Shown here one piece after another: positions 29,041-36,631 of a stretch of DNA of 64,000 nt. The stretch comes from Mucilaginibacter sp. 44-25. GTDB taxonomy: Bacteria; Bacteroidota; Bacteroidia; Sphingobacteriales; Sphingobacteriaceae. The stretch lies in the NCBI GenBank assembly GCA_001898335.1, contig MKTS01000009.1, forward strand, positions 310,001 through 374,000. The letters are read 5' to 3'. Under the pieces are notes generated by a model. It was given only the letters and a program-made list of their open reading frames with translations, had not been told where the DNA came from and ran no database searches. Numbering within the stretch: position 1 is the stretch's first letter; every line of letters begins with the position of its first letter. Both the position numbers and the translations under genes were made by a program.

Positions 29041-29161
29041 CCCTTTTACCACGTAAATTTAAATGTTAACACAAATGTGGCTTTTAATGCGTAATGATAG
29101 GTATGACAGGTGCCGAAGTGTAATAATTAGGATACCCCCCCTATGCCAGTGAGGTAAAAGC

Positions 29162-29252
29162 CATATGGGCGTTGCCTTCGGCCCGGGCTTTCCGTTCATA
29201 CGCCTGCAGGCATTAAGCACAAGGCCGGTATTCACTGCAATCCCTAACGCGG
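29162..29252 (-). repeat. GTTAGGGATTGCAGTG element, copy 1 (minus strand)
   Basis: Read on the minus strand: CGCGTTAGGGATTGCAGTGA, ATACCGGCC, GCCTGCAGGCGTATGAACGG, AAAGCCCG, CGCCCATAT. A second copy with the same order and a 27-base identical core lies on the plus strand at 34008-34106, so the two form a 4.8-kb inverted pair. Non-coding. Confidence 0.85.
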
Positions 29253-29262
29253 TTCCTGCTCT

Positions 29263-30507
29263 CTACTCACCACTCACTGATCTCTGAACAGCCACAAACT
29301 CCCCTTCACTTTTAGCCACCACAATAGTAGCTACCCCATTACCGATCACGTTGGTAATGGCGCGGGCCTCACTCATAAAGCGGTCTACACCGAGCAATAT
29401 GGCCACGCCTTCAACCGGTATCACCTTTATGGCTGCCAGTGTAGAGGTCAATACAATAAAACCACTGCCCGTAACACCCGCGGCGCCCTTGGAAGTAAGC
29501 ATGAGTATACCGATGATGGTGAGCTGCTGCTCCAGCGAAAGATCTATCTTAAATACCTGCGCCAGGAAAATGGTAGCCATAGACAGGTAAATGGTGGTAC
29601 CATCCAAATTAAATGAATACCCCGCCGGGATCACCAGGCCCACAACTGATTTGGAGCAACCGAATTTTTCCAGCTTTTCCATCATGCCCGGCAAAGCTGA
29701 TTCTGAGGAGGAAGTACCTAAAACGATCAGTATCTCTTCCTTAATGTGCTTGAGGTATTGCCACAGGCTAAACTTAAATAGCCGGGCAATAATGTTTAAC
29801 ACCACAAAAATGAACAGGAACATGGTTAGGTAAACCGAGCCCATCAGCATAGCCAGCGGCTGCAGGGTTTTTATACCATAGGTGCTGATGGTATAAGCCA
29901 TCCCACCAAACGCGCCCAGGGGTGCTGCCTTCATCACGATCTTCATGATATTGAAGAACACTTTAGACAGCTTATCAAACGATTGGATAACGGATTGCCC
30001 CGCCTGCCCCATCCGGCTCAGGCCGAAACCAAATAGTATAGCGAAGAACAGTATCTGCAGAATGTCGCCATCGGCGAAGGCCTTGAACAGGTTGCCCGGT
30101 ACAATATGCGCGATGAATTCGCCCCATTTCATATCCGCCGCCGCTTTTTCGTAAGCGGCCAGCTTGGCTGCGTCAACCTTAACATGCTGGTTAATAAAGT
30201 TGGCGCCCGGCTTAATGATATTGGCTACCGTAACACCTATAACCAGCGCCAGGGTGGTTACCAGCTCAAAGTACAGCAGGGCCTTACCGCCAACACGGCC
30301 CACCTTTTTCATGTCGCTCATACCGGCAATGCCCAATACAATGGTGAAAAAAATAATAGGCGCGATCAGCATGGTGATCAGGCTGATGAAAGTTTTGCTG
30401 ATAAGCTGCGCCGTTGGCGCGAAATCTTTAAAATATAAACCCACTAATACCCCCAGCAATATAGCCACAATAACCTGAAAAGTAAGATTAGATAGCAGGC
30501 GTTTCAT
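29263..30507 (-). CDS. Dicarboxylate/amino acid:cation symporter (DAACS family)
   Basis: 414 residues, GltP/DctA/GLT fold with eight membrane segments and two re-entrant hairpins. Visible motifs: the serine-rich hairpin HP1 LGTSSSESALPGMMEKL (about 272-288), the TM7 motif FNLDGTTIYL (NMDGT in the family; about 310-319), and HP2 SKGAAGVTGSGFIVL (about 346-360). Imports C4-dicarboxylates, glutamate or aspartate with Na+ or H+; the substrate cannot be set. It lies directly downstream of a palindromic word repeat and the TauE gene. Confidence 0.94.
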   Translation of the reverse strand: MKRLLSNLTFQVIVAILLGVLVGLYFKDFAPTAQLISKTFISLITMLIAPIIFFTIVLGIAGMSDMKKVGRVGGKALLYFELVTTLALVIGVTVANIIKPGANFINQHVKVDAAKLAAYEKAAADMKWGEFIAHIVPGNLFKAFADGDILQILFFAILFGFGLSRMGQAGQSVIQSFDKLSKVFFNIMKIVMKAAPLGAFGGMAYTISTYGIKTLQPLAMLMGSVYLTMFLFIFVVLNIIARLFKFSLWQYLKHIKEEILIVLGTSSSESALPGMMEKLEKFGCSKSVVGLVIPAGYSFNLDGTTIYLSMATIFLAQVFKIDLSLEQQLTIIGILMLTSKGAAGVTGSGFIVLTSTLAAIKVIPVEGVAILLGVDRFMSEARAITNVIGNGVATIVVAKSEGEFVAVQRSVSGE

Positions 30508-30612
30508 GGATAGGAGTTAGTGATTAGTTGATTGGAGATTAGTATTGGTTGCTAAACGATAAATATAGTATTTTGTAACTGATCACTAATCTCTGGTTAA
30601 CTAATCTCTTAT
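30508..30612. repeat. TTAGTGATTAG / CTAATCTC fold-back repeat
   Basis: Left half GAGTTAGTGATTAGTTGATT, GGAGATTAGTA; right half TGATCACTAATCTCTGGTTA, ACTAATCTCT. The halves are partly complementary over about 100 bases. The same words appear at 22843-22880 and 43526-43568. It fills the gap between tauE-like and gltP-like genes. Confidence 0.72.
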
Positions 30613-30617
30613 AACAA

Positions 30618-31457
30618 CTAAATCTTCCCCGTTATCCCGTTATACATCATTTGCCCGGCAAGGAAGGTAACTACAATAGCGAATACCCAACGCAGCCAGC
30701 GCGATGATTTGGTGTTCACCAATATCTTAGAACCCGTCATGGCGCCAAACAACACGCCTATAACTACCGGCATGGCAATGCCGGGGTCTATGTATCCGCG
30801 TTGCAGGTACACTACGGCGCTTGCGGCCGCTGTAACGCCTATCATAAAGTTGCTGGTAGTGGTAGATACTTTAAAGGGGATGCGCATAATGGTATCCATC
30901 GCGATCACCTTTAACGCACCCGAGCCAATGCCCAGCAGGCCCGAGATGATACCGGCGAAAAGCATCATAAAGAAACCACCGCCTACATTGGTTACGCCAT
31001 AGTTTACAGGTTCGCCATCGCCACTGGGGTAGCTGCCGTAAAGTTTAAGCTTTGCCGCCAGGTAACTGGGTTCTTTAATTATGGTTTCGGCCTTTTTACG
31101 TAACGACATGATGGCCGAAAAGGTGAGGATAACACCAAATAAGATAGCGATATAATGCGTAGGTATATACACCGCCAGCAAGGCGCCAACCAATGCCCCT
31201 ACCGTGGTAGCTATTTCCAGGAACATGCCCAGCCTGATGTTGGTGATCCCTTCTTTTACATAGGCCGCCGCCGAACCCGATGAGGTGGCGATAACCGATA
31301 CCAGCGAGGCGCCAATGGCATAATGGATATCAACCCCCAGCAGCAATGTAAGCAACGGGATAATAACCACACCACCGCCTAAACCGGTAAGTGAGCCCAA
31401 CAAACCCGCGAAATACGCGCCTACCAGAATAATAGCTGTAAATACAAGTACCGACAT
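30618..31457 (-). CDS. TauE/SafE family sulfite exporter-like permease
   Basis: 279 residues with about eight membrane segments. N-terminal GLLGSLTGLGGGVVIIPLL (about 20-38) and the repeat half GIISGLLGIGSGALKV (about 169-184) are the two TauE/SafE signatures; TSNFMIGVTAAASA is the third. Family members move sulfite, sulfoacetate or other organosulfur anions out of the cell; the substrate here is unknown. Roles in sulfur metabolism cannot be inferred from neighbours. Confidence 0.92.
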   Translation of the reverse strand: MSVLVFTAIILVGAYFAGLLGSLTGLGGGVVIIPLLTLLLGVDIHYAIGASLVSVIATSSGSAAAYVKEGITNIRLGMFLEIATTVGALVGALLAVYIPTHYIAILFGVILTFSAIMSLRKKAETIIKEPSYLAAKLKLYGSYPSGDGEPVNYGVTNVGGGFFMMLFAGIISGLLGIGSGALKVIAMDTIMRIPFKVSTTTSNFMIGVTAAASAVVYLQRGYIDPGIAMPVVIGVLFGAMTGSKILVNTKSSRWLRWVFAIVVTFLAGQMMYNGITGKI

Positions 31458-31566
31458 AATATTAGGTATGAGTGATGCCGGTAAAGTTAAGATAACTTTT
31501 TTAAGTTGTTTTCAAAGATGTAACCCTACAGGATTAGTAGGTTTATTTAACACGTTGTTTTTTAAC

Positions 31567-32019
31567 TTAATGCATCAGCCCAAAATAGTATACCCAGGCT
31601 ATAAAAAAGACTTGCAGCGGCACCCTGAACCACAGGTAATTAATACCGTTGCCGCATTGGTCGGGCTTTTCGATATTTACTTTTTTTATGGACGCGTAAA
31701 TATTGGCCGGTAGCAGTAATACAAAAAACACGATCACCAGCCAGGCCACCGGTTCACGCACTTTATTAACGAGCAAACCAACTGCTGCCAGTATTTCAAT
31801 TATGCCGGTAACATAAACAATAGCCCTTTTAGCCGGCACAAAACGCGGCAGCATTAGCACCATGCCACGCGTAAATTTAAAATGCCCTATGGAGGTAAAA
31901 ATGAGCATGATACCCATGGCGAGCCTTCCGCAGAAATAATAATCGGCCGGATGGCCTGCCACGAAACTGGCCAGGCAGCTTACTGCAAATACGGCAATTA
32001 AAACTATAAGTGGTTTCAC
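31567..32019 (-). CDS. DoxX-like membrane protein
   Basis: 150 residues, GTG start at 32019 (VKPLIVLIAVFAVSC). The same frame stays open for 550 bases upstream, but that part overlaps the opposite-strand UbiD gene and has no membrane or family character, so I take the GTG that begins the hydrophobic protein. Four membrane segments (about 3-20, 39-60, 72-90, 100-120) with RLAMGIMLIFTSIGHFKFT and a C-terminal FFIAWVYYFGLMH are typical of DoxX/DUF4870-type small quinone- or redox-related proteins. Divergent to ubiD with a 49-base gap. An ATG start at the GIMLIF position is possible. Confidence 0.75.
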   Translation of the reverse strand: MKPLIVLIAVFAVSCLASFVAGHPADYYFCGRLAMGIMLIFTSIGHFKFTRGMVLMLPRFVPAKRAIVYVTGIIEILAAVGLLVNKVREPVAWLVIVFFVLLLPANIYASIKKVNIEKPDQCGNGINYLWFRVPLQVFFIAWVYYFGLMH

Positions 32020-32053
32020 AACGCAAATATCGTTAAAAACGCGAATTGTGTAA

Positions 32054-32061
32054 TATCTTTG
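32054..32061 (+). promoter_or_regulatory. Candidate -7 element of the UbiD gene
   Basis: TATCTTTG matches TANNTTTG; the ATG at 32069 is 7 bases further on, so the transcript would be nearly leaderless. The expected -33 position is not a clear TTG. Confidence 0.4.
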
Positions 32062-32068
32062 CCAACAA

Positions 32069-33907
32069 ATGGGATATAAAAGCTTACAAGCCTGCATTAC
32101 CGATCTGGAGAAGAATGGCCACCTCGTACGTATTAAGCAAGAGGTTGACCCACACCTGCAAATGGCCGCCATACACCTGCGTGTGTTTGAGCATGAAGGC
32201 CCGGCTATACTTTTCGAAAATGTAAAGGGCAGCCGCTTCCCGGCCTTATCCAACCTGTTTGGCACGCTGGACAGATCAAAATTTATTTTCAGGGATACGC
32301 TGGAGAAGATAAAAACCTTGGTAGATATCAAGAATGACCCGATCAAAGCGGTTAAGCAACCCTTTAAATACGCCGGTACCGCGCTCACCGCGCTGTCGGC
32401 TTTGCCTATGCGGGTAGGTAAAAATGCGCCTGTAGCATTTGGCCGCACCAGGATAAGCGATTTGCCCCAGGTGATCAACTGGCCTATGGATGGCGGCCCG
32501 TTCGTGACCATGCCGCAGGTGTATACCGAGGACATTGATAGGCCCGGCATTATGAATGCTAACCTGGGCATGTACCGTATACAATTGGGCGGTAATAATT
32601 ATATACAGGATAAAGAAATAGGCCTGCACTACCAGTTGCACCGCGGTATTGGCGTACACCAAACCAAGGCCAACGCCAAAGGCCAGCCTTTAAAGGTGAG
32701 CATATTTGTTGGTGGCCCGCCATCGCACCCGGTAGCCGCGGTAATGCCGCTGCCCGAGGGCTTGAGCGAAATGACCTTTGCCGGAGCGTTGGGCAACCGC
32801 CGTTTCCGCTATTTTTATGATGCAGAGGGCTTCTGTATCTCTGCCGATGCTGATTTTGTGATCACCGGTACCGTGATGCCCATGGAGAATAAGCCGGAGG
32901 GTCCCTTTGGCGACCACCTTGGGTATTACAGCCTCCAACACCCCTTCCCGCTCATGAAGGTGCATAATGTTTATTACCGAAAGGATGCTGTATGGTCGTT
33001 CACGGTTGTAGGCCGCCCGCCGCAGGAGGATACCAGCTTCGGTGCACTCATACATGAAATCACCGGGAGTGCCATCCCTAAAGAAATACCGGGCCTGCAC
33101 GCGGTTAACGCCGTTGATGCCGCCGGTGTACACCCCTTGCTTTTTGCCATTGGCAGTGAGCGATACACACCTTATGTAAAAGAGCGCCACCCCGCAGAGC
33201 TCATTACCATTGCCAACCATATTTTAGGTAAAGGACAATTGAGCCTGGCCAAGTACCTATTTATTGCCGCTAAAGAGGATAACCCTCAACTGGATGTTAA
33301 TGACATTGGTGCATTCCTGAAACATATTTTGCAACGTGTCGATCTTACCCGCGACCTGCATTTCCATACCCGCACTACTATCGATACGCTGGATTACAGC
33401 GGTGAAGGCCTCAACAGCGGCAGTAAAGTGGCCATCACCGTTGCAGGGGACATTAAACGCGAATTATGGACAGAGCTGCCATCTACCTTCTCGCTGCCAC
33501 GCCCTATAGTAAATTATAAAATGGCGATACCGGGTGTATTGGCTGTAGAAATACCCAAAAACATCCGCCAGAGCGATATGCCTTTGATACTGGATATTTT
33601 GCAGGAGCACTTAGCCGGAGCTGATCTCGGCGGCCTGCCTTTAATAGTACTGTGTGACGATGCCGCATTCACCGCTGCTACCATCAACAACCTGGTGTGG
33701 GTAACCTTTACCCGCAGCAACCCCAGCCATGATATTTATGGCATCAACAGTTTTACCGAACACAAGCACTGGGGCTGCCACGGACCGCTGATGATTGACG
33801 CGCGCATAAAGCCACACCATGCGCCCGTACTGGAACGCGACCCGGCTGTAGAGAAAACCGTTGACGCTATGGGAGCCAAAGGTGGTGTATTGCATGGAAT
33901 TATTTAA
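32069..33907 (+). CDS. UbiD family decarboxylase
   Basis: 612 residues, in the size range of prenylated-FMN-dependent (de)carboxylases of the UbiD/MqnL group. Recognised segments: NLGMYRIQ with GLHYQLHRGIGVHQTKA (family E/R-containing metal and prFMN site), GDHLGYYSLQHPFP (Glu-Asp-His region) and KHWGCHGPLMIDARIK near the end. The expected reaction is removal of the carboxyl group from an aromatic acid, as in the menaquinone pathway (MqnL/UbiD). A partner prenyltransferase UbiX is not adjacent. Pathway assignment is inference. Confidence 0.86.
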   Translation: MGYKSLQACITDLEKNGHLVRIKQEVDPHLQMAAIHLRVFEHEGPAILFENVKGSRFPALSNLFGTLDRSKFIFRDTLEKIKTLVDIKNDPIKAVKQPFKYAGTALTALSALPMRVGKNAPVAFGRTRISDLPQVINWPMDGGPFVTMPQVYTEDIDRPGIMNANLGMYRIQLGGNNYIQDKEIGLHYQLHRGIGVHQTKANAKGQPLKVSIFVGGPPSHPVAAVMPLPEGLSEMTFAGALGNRRFRYFYDAEGFCISADADFVITGTVMPMENKPEGPFGDHLGYYSLQHPFPLMKVHNVYYRKDAVWSFTVVGRPPQEDTSFGALIHEITGSAIPKEIPGLHAVNAVDAAGVHPLLFAIGSERYTPYVKERHPAELITIANHILGKGQLSLAKYLFIAAKEDNPQLDVNDIGAFLKHILQRVDLTRDLHFHTRTTIDTLDYSGEGLNSGSKVAITVAGDIKRELWTELPSTFSLPRPIVNYKMAIPGVLAVEIPKNIRQSDMPLILDILQEHLAGADLGGLPLIVLCDDAAFTAATINNLVWVTFTRSNPSHDIYGINSFTEHKHWGCHGPLMIDARIKPHHAPVLERDPAVEKTVDAMGAKGGVLHGII

Positions 33908-34007
33908 CAACATCAACCCTAACGTCATCCCGAACTCGTTTCGGGATCTCACTGAAAATGCTTAGCGTGTAGGGTGCTGAAACAAGTTCAGCATGACGGG
34001 ATGCAGC

Positions 34008-34106
34008 CGCGTTAGGGATTGCAGTGGATACCGGCCCATGCGCTTAAGGCCTGCAGGCGTATGAACGGAAAGCCCGACCTGCCAACCGGTGGGAAACGCC
34101 CATATA
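34008..34106 (+). repeat. GTTAGGGATTGCAGTG element, copy 2 (plus strand)
   Basis: CGCGTTAGGGATTGCAGTGG, ATACCGGCCCATGCG, GGCCTGCAGGCGTATGAACG, GAAAGCCCG, CGCCCATAT. Matches the minus-strand copy at 29162-29252 with a differing insert (ACCTGCCAACCGGTGGGAAA here, GGGCCGAAGGCAA there) near the right end. Confidence 0.85.
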
Positions 34107-34138
34107 AGCTGCTTAACAAATCCATAAATTAAATGGTT

Positions 34139-34182
34139 TATGATTTGCATATCTGCACATTTGCACACCTGCACATTTATGA
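34139..34182. repeat. TGCACAT word repeat upstream of dapA
   Basis: TTTGCATATCTGCACATTTG then CACACCTGCACATTTATG: four partial copies of an 8-9 base TGCACATN unit. The same family flanks the four-helix-bundle gene at 48.7-49.3 kb. Confidence 0.75.
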
Positions 34183-34208
34183 AATTACTATCTTAGCCAC
34201 CTTAATAT

Positions 34209-35093
34209 TTGAACATGAACAGATTTCACGGAACGGGAGTGGCAATGGTTACTCCTTTTCAGGCAGACGGAGAGGTGGACTACCCGGCTTTAGGTAAGCT
34301 GATAGACCACCTGATTGATGGCGGGGTGGAGTACCTCGTATCATTAGGTACAACCGGCGAAAGCGCCACATTGAGTAAGGATGAGAAGCAGAAGGTGTGG
34401 GAATTTACTGCCAAAACCGTGAATAAACGTGTTGCCCTTGTTGCCGGCATTGGCGGCAATAACACACGCGAAACTGTTGCCGAAATTGCCGCTTTTAATG
34501 TGGATGGTTATGATGCCATCCTGTCGGCAAGTCCGCATTATAATAAGCCTACGCAGGAAGGTATTTACCAGCACTACAAGGCCATTGCCGAAGCTGCAAA
34601 ACTACCGATCATATTGTACAACGTACCAAGCCGCACAGGTTCTTCTGTGGCTGCAGAAACTACTGTGCGTTTGGCTAAAGAGTTTAAGAACATTATCGGT
34701 ATAAAAGAAGCATCAGGCAGTTTCGACCTGCTGAACCAATTGTTCCGTGATAAGCCGGAAGATTTCCTGGTGATATCCGGCGACGACCCTATCTCCCTTC
34801 AAATGATAGCGATGGGTGGCGTTGGTGTGATCTCGGTTGTGGGGAATGCCCTGCCCCGTCAGTTTTCTGATATGATAAGAAAATGCCTTGCCGGTGATTT
34901 TACAGGTGCCCACGCTTCGCATTACAGCATGATAGAGTTTACCCGCCTGATGTTTGCCGAAGGCAGCCCGGCCGGTGTAAAATCGGCCCTGAAACAATTA
35001 GGTGTTTGCGGCGATACTGTGCGCCTGCCGCTGGTGAATATTAGCGCAGCCGCTGATGCTAAAATTGGCGAACAATTAAAAGTGGTGAAGTAA
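34209..35093 (+). CDS. dapA: 4-hydroxy-tetrahydrodipicolinate synthase
   Basis: 294 residues, (beta/alpha)8 class I aldolase. Condenses pyruvate and aspartate semialdehyde in the first step of lysine and meso-diaminopimelate synthesis, which supplies the peptidoglycan cross-linking amino acid used by the MurE in this window. The pyruvate motif SLGTTGES (45-52) and catalytic residues Tyr137 (ILYNVPSRTG, with Arg142) and Schiff-base Lys166 (GIKEASG) are all present. The start at 34209 suits the family; ATG at 34215 is a close alternative. A stem-loop follows at 35108-35126. Confidence 0.96.
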   Translation: MNMNRFHGTGVAMVTPFQADGEVDYPALGKLIDHLIDGGVEYLVSLGTTGESATLSKDEKQKVWEFTAKTVNKRVALVAGIGGNNTRETVAEIAAFNVDGYDAILSASPHYNKPTQEGIYQHYKAIAEAAKLPIILYNVPSRTGSSVAAETTVRLAKEFKNIIGIKEASGSFDLLNQLFRDKPEDFLVISGDDPISLQMIAMGGVGVISVVGNALPRQFSDMIRKCLAGDFTGAHASHYSMIEFTRLMFAEGSPAGVKSALKQLGVCGDTVRLPLVNISAAADAKIGEQLKVVK

Positions 35094-35357
35094 AAGCCTC
35101 GCCTAAATCCTCTCCTCCGGAGAGGACTTTGAAAAATAAAATAAGTATGTCATTACGAAATAAAGTTTAAATCAGTTGTCAGTCTGAGCTTGCCGAAGAC
35201 CTACATAAGCGATGAGTGGTTCGGCAGGCTCACCATGACATAGTTAAACATGCAGAGTCAGTCTGAGCTTGTCGAAGACCTATACAAGCGGGATAGTGGT
35301 TCGACAGGCTAACCATGACATTCGACGAACTCACCATGACAAGTTAATTGAGAATAA
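35094..35357. other. Intergenic region with first REP-like units
   Basis: 264 bases: a stem-loop TCCTCTCC/GGAGAGGA at 35108-35126 after dapA, then two complete REP-like units (35178-35240 and 35257-35320) and a fragment TTCGACGAACTCACCATGAC, placed upstream of the GIY-YIG gene. Confidence 0.75.
35178..35341. repeat. REP-like array, left part (2 units and a fragment)
   Basis: Unit pattern: GTCAGTCTGAGCTTGTCGAA, GACCTA, a variable 8-12 base centre, GTGGTTCGACAGGCTCACCA, TGACA. The two ends of each unit are imperfect inverted copies (TGAGCTTGTCGAA / TTCGACAGGCTCA). Units are 60-64 bases and are separated by TAGTTAAACATGCAGA. Confidence 0.88.
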
Positions 35358-35663
35358 ATGAAACTTTATCATGTGTACATGCTACTTTGTAATGATGGCT
35401 CGTACTACACGGGTGTCACAAACAATATTGAACGTAGGTTGATTGAACACGAAGCCGGTGAGAATGTTAATTGTTACACTTTCAAGCGCCGACCTTTAAA
35501 GTTAGTCTTTCAGGAAGCATTTGGGGATATCAACCAAGCGATTGCATTTGAGAAGCAAGTGAAAGGTTGGCGTCGTGCGAAAAAGGAAGCTATCATTGCC
35601 GGTAACTGGCATTTATTACCGGAGCTTGCTAAAACATCCCAATATCTACCTAAATCATCCTGA
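35358..35663 (+). CDS. GIY-YIG family nuclease (YhbQ/UPF0213 type) inside a REP-like array
   Basis: 101 residues, the minimal single-domain GIY-YIG endonuclease. The two halves of the motif are YHVYMLL and YYTGVT (residues 3-9 and 17-22), followed by the catalytic Arg in ERRLIEH and the general helix ending FEKQVKGWRRAKKEAII with the conserved Glu. The protein begins 17 bases after the left repeat and ends about 20 bases before the right one, so it is completely enclosed by palindromic units. Standalone proteins of this family have unknown roles. A role in repeat spread or maintenance is inference. Confidence 0.88.
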   Translation: MKLYHVYMLLCNDGSYYTGVTNNIERRLIEHEAGENVNCYTFKRRPLKLVFQEAFGDINQAIAFEKQVKGWRRAKKEAIIAGNWHLLPELAKTSQYLPKSS

Positions 35664-35682
35664 CAATCATGTCCAAGTGCCG

Positions 35683-36020
35683 GTCTGAGCTTGTCGAAGA
35701 CCTACATAAGCGATGAGTGGTTCGACAGGCTCACCATGACAAATCAAACATGAGGTTTTAGTCTGAGCTTGTCGAAGACCTACATAAGCGATGAGTGGTT
35801 CGGCAGGCTCACCATGACATAGTTAAACATGAGGTGTCAGTCTGAGCTTGTCGAAGACCTAAACAAGCGATGAGTGGTTCGACAGGCTCACCATGACATA
35901 GTTAAACATGCAGAGTCAGTCTGAGCTTGTCGAAGACCTAAACAAGCGATTGTGGTTCGACAGGCTCACCATGACATAGTTAAACATGAGGTGTCAGTCT
36001 GAGCTTGCCGAAGACCTATA
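35683..36020. repeat. REP-like array, right part (4 units and a fragment)
   Basis: Units at 35683-35741, 35761-35819, 35836-35899, 35915-35975 and a half unit at 35993-36020, mostly separated by the near-identical 16-base spacers TAGTTAAACATGAGGT or TAGTTAAACATGCAGA. All lie in the same orientation as the left units. The array ends 19 bases before a terminator. Confidence 0.9.
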
Positions 36021-36038
36021 CACTATAACACACTCAAT

Positions 36039-36074
36039 AAAAAATCCGGTAACTTTTCAGCTACCGGATTTTTT
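36039..36074. terminator. Bidirectional terminator
   Basis: Arms AAAAAATCCGGTA / TACCGGATTTTTT; on the minus strand it follows the Hc1-like gene and on the plus strand the GIY-YIG/REP region. Confidence 0.88.
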
Positions 36075-36113
36075 ATTTTTAAAGTAAATTAACCTCTTTT
36101 TGGTGGCAAAAAA

Positions 36114-36290
36114 TTACTCTTTGTTCTTGGTTTCCTGTACCTCAAGACGGATAGCCTGCGCTAAGTTCTTAAGATCCTGCATACCTTTACGAACACGGGT
36201 ACCAGCGGCGCTGTTACCTTTGTTGTAAAATTTGTCAGCATCTGCCTCTAATGATGCAACCAGTTGTTTTACTTCTTCAAATTTTTTCAT
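36114..36290 (-). CDS. Histone H1-like protein (Hc1 type)
   Basis: 58 residues: starts MKKFEEVKQLVASLEADADK, then FYNKGNSAAGTRVRKGMQDL and ends KNLAQAIRLEVQETKNKE. The N-terminal KFEEVKQL..ADADKFYNKGN and the RVRKGMQDLKNLAQ segment match Hc1-like proteins of Bacteroidota, related in style to chlamydial Hc1. Small, helical and basic in the middle, likely a nucleoid-associated DNA-binding protein. It has an unusually clear AAGGAG Shine-Dalgarno 11 bases before the ATG, which is uncommon in this phylum, and its own terminator. Confidence 0.85.
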   Translation of the reverse strand: MKKFEEVKQLVASLEADADKFYNKGNSAAGTRVRKGMQDLKNLAQAIRLEVQETKNKE

Positions 36291-36585
36291 TGTGACTACT
36301 CCTTAAATTTTTGAGGTTTATTGTTTTAATTAAAGCTAATCTAATCGCTTTTAGCTAAATAAAAAATTTTTTTAAGGGTAAAACAGTAGCTTAAAGGCAG
36401 TTTTTTTCCACATTTTAAGGCTTTTTAAGGCGTTAAAAGCGCTTACCGACCGGGCCGCCGGTTATCATTGATACACCTTGTTAACAATTTATTTACCATC
36501 GCCTAATTTTTTTATTTATCATTCAAATAAACACCTCAATAGTTATAAAAAAGGCATTTTTACAGCAAAAAGCCATTAATTAAAA
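36291..36585. other. Non-coding AT-rich region upstream of the Hc1-like gene
   Basis: About 300 bases, no ORF. Contains a DnaA-box-like TTTTCCACA at 36404-36412. The promoter of the Hc1-like gene is expected here on the minus strand. Confidence 0.5.
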
Positions 36586-36608
36586 ATCCCGCGCTATTCG
36601 CGCGGGAT
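36586..36608 (-). terminator. Terminator of the oxoamine synthase gene
   Basis: Arms ATCCCGCGC / GCGCGGGAT with a 5-base loop, followed on the minus strand by a T-rich run, 24 bases past the stop codon. Confidence 0.86.
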
Positions 36609-36631
36609 CCACGATATATTTTTTAATTTTT

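Larger units (their letters stand above)
33908..34208. other. Intergenic repeats between ubiD and dapA
   Basis: About 300 bases holding three repeats and no gene: a hairpin-rich GTCATCCCGAAC..GCATGACGGGA element (33925-34002), the plus-strand copy of the GTTAGGGATTGCAGTG element (34008-34106), and a TGCACAT word repeat (34139-34182). The dapA promoter must lie in the last 30-60 bases or inside the repeats. Confidence 0.75.

Noticed and set aside
32020..32571. N-terminal extension of the DoxX-like gene
   Set aside because: The open frame overlaps the whole 5' part of the divergent UbiD gene, lacks membrane character and any family likeness; a GTG start at 32019 explains the real protein.
35178..36020. 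CRISPR array
   Set aside because: Repeats are 60-64 bases and imperfectly palindromic, and the 'spacers' of 16 bases are nearly identical to each other; no cas genes are in the window. It is a REP-like array.
36404..36412. Functional DnaA box upstream of the Hc1-like gene
   Set aside because: Only one copy, and such a short site can occur by chance in AT-rich DNA.
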